DNA of 15,000 bases from Tubulinosema ratisbonensis (Eukaryota > Microsporidia > Tubulinosematidae): contig RCSS01000279.1 of the NCBI GenBank assembly GCA_004000155.1, positions 1-15,000 on the forward strand, written 5' to 3'. Within the stretch, counting starts at the first letter, position 1; each line of letters opens with the position of its first letter. Below the pieces are notes generated by a model. That model was not told the origin of the DNA. It searched no databases and saw nothing but the letters and a program-made list of their open reading frames with translations. Positions 8,791-15,000 of the stretch are shown in pieces. The position numbers were made by a program, and so were the translations under genes.

Positions 8791-9758
8791 TTTAGTTAAA
8801 ATATTTCTTTTAGAATTTATTCTAGTTTTTATTTTAAGCACAAAATTTTTTTTATTTTTCAAATAAATCATTACTAAACATATTTTTCTTTCTTAATTCA
8901 ATAAAATTAAGTTATTCCCATATTAATTAAGGTTTGTAAAATAAATTTACTAAAGTTAAATTTTTATATTTCTTACCAAAAAACCTTAGGAAAGGTTAAA
9001 ATTTTATTTTTTTAATGAATGTGTATTGTTTTTTTATTGAATTATATTTAATATTGTTATGTTTTATTTTTCTAATTTATTAAACATGTGTTTAATTTAA
9101 TTTAAAAATAATTTTTTTATTTAACTAAATTTATTTTTTAAAATAAAAAAATAAACTTTTTTACTTTAATTATTGTCATAATATAAATATTTATATAAAA
9201 TAATTAATTTATTTATATAATTGTATTGATTAATTTTAAACTGGTAAGTTAATCAAAAAGTATAAGAATACATTAAGATTTATTAAAAGAATTTATTTAA
9301 GATTATAAGTACACAAAAAAATTATCAAAATTGAGAGCAAGTAAATTTATAAAAAAAATTTATTTTTAATTTTAAAACATTTCGCAATAAAATTGTTCCA
9401 GTTTTCTGAAAATTTGCAAAAATTTTAAAACAGTAAAATTTTATTTTAGTTTTGTAATATTTTAAATGTAATTTAAGATATCATTTGAAAATTCTTTAAT
9501 AAAAAAATTTTTCTCAATTTTGTTCTTACTTCAATGCTTATTTTTTTATATACAAAGATGTTTGAAATACATTTATTTACAAAAAAATATTATTTTGTTT
9601 AAATTTACAAGTATAAAGTTTATAAATATATTTAGTTTCGTTTATGATTCATGATTTATAAGAGTTTATCATTAAAAATTAACTTTAACATTCTAGAATA
9701 AAAAAATATTTTCAAATTGGTTGGTCAAAGAAGTTTTGTATCAGGATATTAAATTTAT
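8791..9758. other. Extremely AT-rich spacer, nothing recognised
   Basis: Nearly pure A/T between two transposon relics, especially 9000-9300. I see no gene, RNA or strong inverted repeat. Tc1 terminal repeats might be expected at its right end but none could be paired. Confidence 0.5.
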
Positions 9759-10790
9759 TTAATATTTTTTAGCTCTTCCTTCGGCTTTTACTACAGCAAC
9801 AAATCTTTTGAAAAAAAATCATTTGAAGTTTTAATAGTTTTAGGGTTATTATTATTCTAAATCTCGTAAATTTAATTAACATTTCGCCTTTTAACAAATC
9901 GGGATCTTATGAATATTCATTTTCAATATAAGCCAATATTGTATGATTATATTGAGATCCGGTAACTGTGTAACCAATTTAAGCATTCCTATATTGTTTT
10001 TATCTAAGAATTTTTTTACCATCCTGCTTGTATGCTTTGGATCTAAATCCTACTGAAAAACAAAATCAAAACCAATTTTATCTATTTGAGTAAATGCAGA
10101 TAAATTCCCTTAAAGAATTTAGATAAAATCAACACCCGTTATAATCTCATTATAGGATCCAGTTTTTCAGCACCTTTGAGTTCAATTTNTAATAAAATAT
10201 TTTTCGGCCATCTTTCTTGACAGTCTTCACTAAACACTTTTCACNATCGTTTTTTCTTTATCTTCTCTTTACATATTTTTTGTCATCAGAACTAAAAAAG
10301 TTTATCTTTATCTAATATNACCATATAACTTTTCTNCATAATGATTTTTGTTTTAAAGAAAAGCTTCTTTAGGTTTTTTCTTCCTTTATTACATTTCTCG
10401 GAAATTAAAGGGACTTACGTGATGAACACGCTTTATAACTTTAAGTTTTTAAAACCTTCGTATGGATCTTTCACATATCTTAATTTACCTGTTTCTTGTA
10501 TTTTTTTGAGTAACGGTTTTCCAGTTAAGAAACAGCTTTTACTTATTTCCTCTAAAATTGTATTGCTTTTATTTTCATTTATTAATTTTCTCCAACTAGA
10601 GAAGATTTTTTTGTTTATTATTGTTGATTTTTTACTTCTTAAAATACCATATGAAATACTTTGTTGACTACAATTCAAAAAACTTGCTATTTAATTTTGG
10701 GTGAATTTATTTTTCGACCAATCAACGACTATTTTTTTTTGTTTAATCGTAAGTTCGTTGTAATTTCTTTTACCTTTTGCTTTGTGTGAA
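9759..10790 (-). mobile_element. Tc1-type (DD34E) transposase relic, near full length
   Basis: Read on the minus strand. The DNA-binding N-terminus is NYNELTIKQKKIVVDWSK (about 10770-10717), and the helix-turn-helix stretch IASFLNCSQQSISYGILR (about 10692-10639) continues as the longest unbroken frame (10678-10433). INFFSSDDKKYVKR (about 10304-10263) is the region of the first catalytic Asp. QDLDPKHTSRMVKKF (about 10053-10006) holds the second Asp. LPDLNIIIQYW (about 9964-9932) is the PDLNPIE.LW block, and VAVVKAEGRAKKY with TAA (about 9801-9759) is the typical C-terminal end. The length fits a Tc1 transposase of about 340 residues. Stops, frameshifts and four N bases (10189, 10245, 10319, 10336) interrupt it, and the third catalytic Glu is replaced by Ile. 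Terminal repeats were not found. Confidence 0.85.
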
Positions 10791-10924
10791 TTAATGATTA
10801 CAGCATTAAACTATGTTTTAGAGGTAAATTTGGCCGTAACAAGCATAAATTACACTTAAATTTTTTTTTGAATGGATCACAAACCCTTTTTGTTTATGTT
10901 ATATTTTTGAATTAGAAATGCTCA

Positions 10925-11480
10925 TGATTTATGACTGCGTCTTAAAAATATCTTTATATCCGATTGTTAGTGTACATTCAGTTGAATAAATTTTATTGAT
11001 AATTTTTTAATGAGAAAAGATTAATAGTTTAGTTCATAATTTTTAAATACAAATATTTTTCCTCCATCACTGCAAGTATTTTTAATAGTTTAAATAAGTG
11101 CACCGGGTATTAATTGATTTTTTTTTCGGAATTATTTACAATTAAGCGTAAATATTTTAAGTTGTAAAATATGCTATATCCATCTAGTTAGTATGTAAAA
11201 CCCAAGGTCCTTCACTTGTGTACCGTAAAATCTCTGTTTTAAGATATGCTCGCTTTTCTATATAAAACAGTAAATCAGAAATACTTCATATTTATTACAA
11301 TCAACGCCATTATTACCCACTGTTTCTTAAATGCTATCTTCTTACATGATACTTTTCCTCAACTTATAAACTTTTGTTTTCTTGTATAATGGCTTTCTAT
11401 TTTTTATTTGGATGCTAGTTTTAATCACAAAGGTTAAAAGCACACTTTGAATAGAAAGGGCTCACAATTAACAAAATAAT
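10925..11480 (-). mobile_element. Tentative second IS1595/Merlin-type transposase relic
   Basis: One minus-strand frame, broken by stops, gives in order ETVGNNGVDCNKYEVF (about 11325-11276), KSEHILKQRFYGTQVKDLGF (about 11254-11195), PGALI (about 11107-11093), CSDGGKIFVF (about 11075-11046), and LNVH, stop, QSDIKIFLRRSHKS (about 10980-10927). This order resembles the IS1595/ISXO2 core: a GG.G..VEIDE region, PG..I..D.W..Y, then VHTQ.IE.FW.R.K. The middle Asp is present, but the expected Glu would be Lys. The block order is suggestive, the identity low. A piggyBac-type origin was considered and fits less well. It reads the same way as the adjacent Tc1 relic. Confidence 0.4.
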
Positions 11481-12085
11481 GTTTGTTTAAACTTAATTTT
11501 CATATAGATATTTAAAATTTTGATTTTCTAATCCTTATAGATAGATAAACATTATAATTTTATCTAAAGCAGCCAAGCACTCTTCGTAAGGCTTCTTTTT
11601 AGTAATTAATTACTTTACTACATCACATCGTCCGTAGCAAGATTATCTTAAATTTATATAAGTGTTTACCCCCTTGCTTTCAAGCATCAGATATACGCAA
11701 ACTGTACAATCACTAGTTCAATTTAACAAATAAGTTTTTCGCAAAATGGTATATTTCTTTTTTTATCTAAAGTATAAGAATAATTTATTTTTTTCATTAC
11801 TACAAAGAGTTCTTCGTTCATTAATGTAAAGTCGTTAGATCTATTATTCAATTTTTCAAATCATCATTCAATTTTTCTAATCTGGGTAGGCGAAGCACAA
11901 AGTATCAATAAATTACTTGTTGTAAAAAAATGAAACCTATATAAATCAATATATTTATTTTTTCAAATCAATCAATCTTCAACATATTATCTTAAAAAAT
12001 TAGTAAAAAGCTATTTTTTAGCTTTACACTTCAAAAAAATTAATTTAATATAATTTGACAGATTAATGGCTGTTTAAACCATTAG
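11481..12085. other. Coding scraps and AT-rich DNA upstream of the tentative transposase relic
   Basis: On the minus strand a run of about 45 sense codons around 11855-11720 contains MNEELFVVMKKINYSYTLDK and ends in FCEKLIC before a stop. It may be the N-terminal part of the element to its left, or an unrelated relic. ATTCAATTTTTC occurs twice with a 20-nt period (11846-11857, 11866-11877). A 7-bp hairpin (AAAGCTA 12007-12013 with TAGCTTT 12019-12025) lies near the right edge. Confidence 0.3.
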
Positions 12086-12154
12086 AAATCATAAATTACA
12101 GTAGATTTGATCGTTGTAAAAAGTATAATATTACAACCTAGTAGTTTATGATTT
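12086..12154. repeat. Nested inverted repeat (imperfect long hairpin)
   Basis: AAATCATAAATTAC at 12086-12099 pairs with GTAGTTTATGATTT at 12141-12154, with 13 of 14 positions complementary and the last able to form G-T. Inside it, GTTGTAA at 12113-12119 pairs exactly with TTACAAC at 12131-12137 around an 11-nt loop. A separate 6-bp hairpin (TAATGG 12064-12069, CCATTA 12079-12084) sits directly to the left. It could be a small foldback element or a structured RNA; no gene context decides between them. Confidence 0.5.
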
Positions 12155-13089
12155 GGTCTATAGAAATTTTTTTATTTACATTTTTCATGTTTTTTCATTA
12201 TTTAGGTATGTAAATTTTTTATTTGGAAATATGTCAAAAATTTATTACAAACATATAATTTAATTCAATGAATAAATTTAGTCATTTAAGATATTAACTT
12301 GTTATAAAGTTTTAAATATTTCTAATTTAAGGTAATTTTTATTTTTACTGTAATACTCATAGCTTACTTCTTATAGTTAAAGAGAACTTCTTACAATTTA
12401 ATCATTTTGATTAAATAATATATTTGATTTAAACATTTAAAGAATTAAATTTTAAACATTTCCCTTATTTCTTTTTGAGAAATTAAAATCAGTTTTTTTA
12501 TTTTTAAATTCTCCTTTGTTTACAAAATTCTTTAAATGAACATATCTATCAAAAAAGAAAATATTTAAAAGATTTTTTACATTACCCATAATGAAAGTTT
12601 CTAATAATTTAACTTGGAGAAANATTTTTCTAATTTTATACAATTAAATTTAAAATTCCTAGATTATATTAAAGAACTTCTAAAAATATATTCCCAATTT
12701 CCCAAAATAAAATCTCTGTTTTTAAAAATTTAATCAACTTAATTCAAATTTTATTAACATTTTTACACAATATTCGTATTTTTTTAAAAATATAGGTAGT
12801 TACACTTTTTTGTAAACGAATTTTCTATATATGCTCATGTTTATCAAATAGTAAAACTTATTTATCGGTACAAAATCTTGTAAAAAAATAAAATCACGCT
12901 ATTTTTAAAATTACCCTTTTCAAATATTGATTAATTGGTATCTTTTAAAATTTATACAATCAAACTTTATTTGACTATTTAAAAAAATTGATTTATTATT
13001 AAAACGGCAAGAAAACAATAATAAAAGAAATCTTCAATGTTGTTAAGAATATACTTGAAGACAAAATGACAAGAAGTTCGGGTTTTGCA
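12155..13089. other. AT-rich intergenic DNA, nothing supportable
   Basis: A 63-codon minus-strand frame (12643-12452) containing an N is present but is K/N/F-rich with no recognisable motif and an unclear start. It is not called as a gene. Nothing else of note was seen. Confidence 0.45.
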
Positions 13090-13530
13090 AACGAAAGGAT
13101 AGAAGTATTTTGCACATTACCTAATTATTTAGAAACATATTATACAATATGTTTTTTTATGAAATAATTAATATTTTTATAAAAAAAGTATAGCAAAGAA
13201 TCCTTTCATAGATTTGCTTCCCTAGGCAACAGAAACTCTCTCCTAACTATGTCTCAAAAGTAAAATTAAAAAATGAATTATACATTATGCTTGTGACAAT
13301 TTATATAGAGTGAAAGTATAATAGATAACAGGCTGAACAATGTAAAAAACGAGAACAAGATATATTAAGTTTAAATTATTGTTTGTTTGGTAGTCTACCA
13401 CACACCTAGTCTGTCTTATTATCTCTTCTGCTGTTTACGCTCTTATTCAATCTATATTGCTTCTTGCACAAACCTTTTGGCTTTGCAAATAGACCGTTCT
13501 AACTTGCATCCCAATAAGGAGAAGTTACGA
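13090..13530 (+). pseudogene. Decayed copy C of the 520-2499 gene family (C-terminal part)
   Basis: Shared words with A and B lie in the same order and near-equal spacing: AGTATTTTGCAC at 13104-13115, TATAGCAAA at 13189-13197, CCTAGGC at 13221-13227, and AATCTATATTGC from 13449, matching AATTTATATGGC in B. From CCTAGGC to that last word is 228 nt here and 211 nt in B. Translations include DRSILHIT and, after stops and frame changes, FTLLFNLYCFLHKPFGFANR (about 13431-13490). This parallels FELRSSLLLGLCFL...FGHFNN in the intact protein (residues about 557-579). The RSI to CFL distance is about 354 nt here and 315 nt in the intact gene. The stretch is less AT-rich than its flanks, as expected for recently coding DNA. 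Confidence 0.55.
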
Positions 13531-13889
13531 ATTTTAATTATTCAGTTCGTTTAAAACTTTTTAAGCAGAATAAACAAATGCTATTGATCTTTATTTCTCT
13601 GTGAATATTGTAAAAATTTTATTATACAAAAAGATTTTAATATGTCCTCAGTTGAGTACTGCAAGTATCCTTTCTCGGTGATTGATCATTTTCATATTAA
13701 GAAATACTCATCATTTTTAAGGAGAAAAATATACTTTGATTTAATTTTAAGGAGTTAAAATATATAAACTAAATCATAAGTAAAAGATGCCTTTTCTTAA
13801 AAACACTTTTATTGTTAAAAAGAAACAAGTGTTAAACATATCCAAAAATTTTTTTGATACAAATATTTTTATTCTACGGTATGCTTCTC
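13531..13889. other. Intergenic DNA between copy C and the 205-aa gene
   Basis: A 38-codon plus-strand frame (13642-13758, beginning MSSVEYCKYPFSVIDHF) is the only notable opening. It may be a scrap of the 3' end of copy C, but no match to the intact protein was seen. TTTATT at 13866-13871 reads AATAAA on the minus strand, about 20 nt past the stop of the 205-aa gene, and may be its polyadenylation signal. Confidence 0.35.
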
Positions 13890-14507
13890 CTAGAATACGA
13901 CAGTTAAAAACGCATAGTTTGAAAATTTACACCAAAAGAATGTTTGATTTAAATCTAACCTAAATTGTAAAAGAAATCTAACTNGGTTAAAAACACTCTC
14001 AAAACATGTTAAATCTTCTTTATAAGATAATTTTTCAAGATTTGCAGGGTATAAGTTTGGTATGTTTAATTCGGCAGAAGGAATTATTGTATTTTCTAAT
14101 GTTTGAGATAAATTAACATTAGTTTTATCATTCGCACCCGTGCTATTATTTACACATGTAGTGTTTGTCTCTAAAGATTCATTTTCAATAAAGTTTTGTA
14201 TATTTTTTTCAAAGCTCGCAATTTCTTCACTGTTATCTTGAATAGAAACTAAGTAATCAATCAACTCGCCATAATTCTCTCTTAATATTTTTGCATTATT
14301 TTCATTTTTATCATTTTGAACTATATTAACTTGATCATTTATAGCTAAATTGTTGGCGTCATGATCCCTTTGATGTTCATCAACGTTTAAGTTTAGAGAA
14401 CTAGTTATTTTTGCTTTTTTTTGTGGTATCTCTTTTTCTTCTAAAAGGCTTCTAATGGTTCTTTTAGCAGTCAAAATGTAAATTAGATGAATTAATAACT
14501 TCTTCAT
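13890..14507 (-). CDS. Unknown 205-aa protein, signal-like start, N/D/E-rich body, possibly truncated
   Basis: The start ATG is at 14507-14505 and the TAG stop at 13892-13890. I do not recognise the family. Residues 1-13 (MKKLLIHLIYILT) are hydrophobic after two lysines, as in a signal peptide or anchor, followed by the basic AKRTIR. Residues about 23-150 are rich in N, D, E, S, T and K and look disordered. Residues about 150-175 contain LNIPNLYPANLEKLSYKEDL and CFESVF, then the character changes to aromatic and hydrophobic (FLLQFRLDLNQTFFWCKFSNYAF). The plan of hydrophobic start, basic turn, acidic low-complexity body and DL..F motif echoes the N-terminal part of the 659-aa protein at 520-2499, but no solid alignment was found. 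An N at 13984 falls in codon 175, just where the character changes, so a sequencing indel or real frameshift may have cut a longer protein. Confidence 0.6.
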   Translation of the reverse strand: MKKLLIHLIYILTAKRTIRSLLEEKEIPQKKAKITSSLNLNVDEHQRDHDANNLAINDQVNIVQNDKNENNAKILRENYGELIDYLVSIQDNSEEIASFEKNIQNFIENESLETNTTCVNNSTGANDKTNVNLSQTLENTIIPSAELNIPNLYPANLEKLSYKEDLTCFESVFNXVRFLLQFRLDLNQTFFWCKFSNYAFLTVVF

Positions 14508-14540
14508 ATTTTTTTATAAAATTTTTTTATATAAATTGTT

Positions 14541-14559
14541 ATAAATTCTTAGAATTTAT
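14541..14559. promoter_or_regulatory. 19-nt palindrome upstream of the 205-aa gene
   Basis: Nine-base arms (ATAAATTCT / AGAATTTAT) flank one central T. Position 34-52 nt before the minus-strand start codon would suit a protein-binding site, but AT-only palindromes are common in such DNA. Regulatory meaning is speculative. Confidence 0.25.
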
Positions 14560-14675
14560 CATTAAAAAGGATCGTTTATCTTTTAAATTATCAATCCAAA
14601 AATATGAGCAGAAAAAATATAAATAATTTAAGAAATTGTTAATACCTTTATCTAAAATTTATAGAATTATAATAA

Positions 14676-14771
14676 ATAAATGACCTTTTTAATTAGAATT
14701 TTTGATAAAAATGTAATTTTAAATATAATACAAGGAAAAATTCGCAAAATTTCTCTAAAAGGTCAATTTAT
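14676..14771. repeat. Short foldback, about 96 bp
   Basis: ATAAATGACCTTTT at 14676-14689 pairs with AAAAGGTCAATTTAT at 14757-14771, with one extra base on the right. Farther in, GAATTTTT at 14696-14703 pairs with AAAAATTC at 14736-14743. The GACC/GGTC core makes chance less likely than for a pure A/T match. It may be a small foldback element. Confidence 0.4.
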
Positions 14772-14830
14772 TTTTTAATAAAAAGAATTTAAAAAAATAA
14801 GATTTATTTTTTTATAAGTGACAAAATCAA

Positions 14831-14974
14831 ATGGAACTTAATTATAAATCAATTAATTCATATTTAAAAAGAAGAAAGAAAAAACATGAGAACTTTCAAA
14901 AATTTTATCATTATTTATTAAATATAAATGTTATATACCTGGTGATATATTTTATACATCAGGTGATTAAGTAG
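14831..14974 (+). CDS. Possible 47-aa basic/hydrophobic small protein
   Basis: The frame runs from ATG at 14831 to TAG at 14972-14974. The first half is strongly basic (KRRKKKHENFQK) and the second half hydrophobic (NVIYLVIYFIHQVI), as in a small tail-anchored membrane protein. It has no recognised relative, no CCC motif and no conservation evidence. In AT-rich DNA such a frame can arise by chance. Confidence 0.2.
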   Translation: MELNYKSINSYLKRRKKKHENFQKFYHYLLNINVIYLVIYFIHQVIK

Positions 14975-15000
14975 ATGGATTTAAAATGAAGTGTTTTGAA

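Larger units (their letters stand above)
14508..14830. other. AT-rich upstream region with two inverted repeats
   Basis: Upstream (minus strand) of the 205-aa gene. ATAAATTCT and AGAATTTAT at 14541-14549 and 14551-14559 form a near-perfect palindrome about 35-50 nt before the start codon. A looser foldback follows at 14676-14771. No CCC/GGG motif is seen close to the ATG. Confidence 0.4.

Noticed and set aside
10341..10667. 108-codon plus-strand frame
   Set aside because: It is the antisense shadow of the N-terminal part of the Tc1 transposase. The minus-strand translation matches the family.
10810..10860. Tc1 right-end terminal repeat near the GGCCAAATTTACC word (minus strand)
   Set aside because: No inverted partner was found on the other side of the element around 9680-9758.
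10860..11480. piggyBac-type transposase reading of the minus strand
   Set aside because: A partial likeness around CSDGGKIFVFKNYELNY was considered, but the order PG..I, SDG, NVH.QS fits the IS1595 core better.
11846..11877. Two copies of ATTCAATTTTTC with a 20-nt period as a tandem repeat array
   Set aside because: Only two units and low complexity; not enough to call an array.
12452..12643. 63-codon minus-strand frame
   Set aside because: It is K/N/F-rich with an ambiguous base in its codons and no motif, and frames of this size are common by chance here.
13642..13758. 38-codon plus-strand frame beginning MSSVEYCKYPF
   Set aside because: Too short, without promoter motif or recognisable relative; perhaps a scrap of the decayed copy C.
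14986..15000. ATG at 14986 as the start of a gene running off the right edge
   Set aside because: Only five codons are visible, so nothing can be concluded.

Overview
The window looks like a draft contig from a large, gene-poor, extremely AT-rich microsporidian genome. Three observations support this. There is a clear GT15 (KRE2/MNT1/KTR) alpha-mannosyltransferase, a fungal/microsporidian family. All open frames are intronless. Decayed cut-and-paste DNA transposons of types known from microsporidia are present. An Edhazardia-like or other large-genome AT-rich lineage would fit, but the species cannot be fixed by eye. Seven ambiguous bases (N) mark it as a draft assembly, and four of them lie inside one transposon relic.

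Layout: 1-519 is leader and intergenic DNA. A 659-residue protein of unknown function, with a secretion-signal-like start, is encoded at 520-2499 (+). AT-rich intergenic DNA follows, holding a 10-bp hairpin (3150-3174) and a 204-bp foldback element (4047-4250). A decayed coding fragment (copy A, 4838-5050, +) precedes the mannosyltransferase (5136-6095, -). Next come a second decayed fragment (copy B, 6360-6845, -), a short frame with a signal-like start (7149-7307, -), a Merlin/IS1595-type transposase relic (7925-8790, -), a Tc1-type transposase relic (9759-10790, -) and a tentative second IS1595-type relic (10925-11480, -). The right end has a nested inverted repeat (12086-12154), a third decayed fragment (copy C, 13090-13530, +), a 205-residue protein with a signal-like start and an N/D/E-rich body (13890-14507, -), and a possible 47-residue basic/hydrophobic small protein (14831-14974, +).

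The main result is that copies A, B and C are collinear with one another at the nucleotide level. Their translations also match the C-terminal half of the 659-residue protein in order and spacing. I infer a lineage-specific family of probably secreted or endomembrane proteins that has been duplicated and is decaying, with one intact member here. The 205-residue protein and the short frame at 7149-7307 share the general N-terminal plan (short hydrophobic start, then a charged segment) and may belong to the same family.

There is no operon-like organisation. The only gene with a firm biochemical role is the mannosyltransferase, which would act on secreted proteins in the ER/Golgi-like system. 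No tRNA, rRNA or CRISPR was found.
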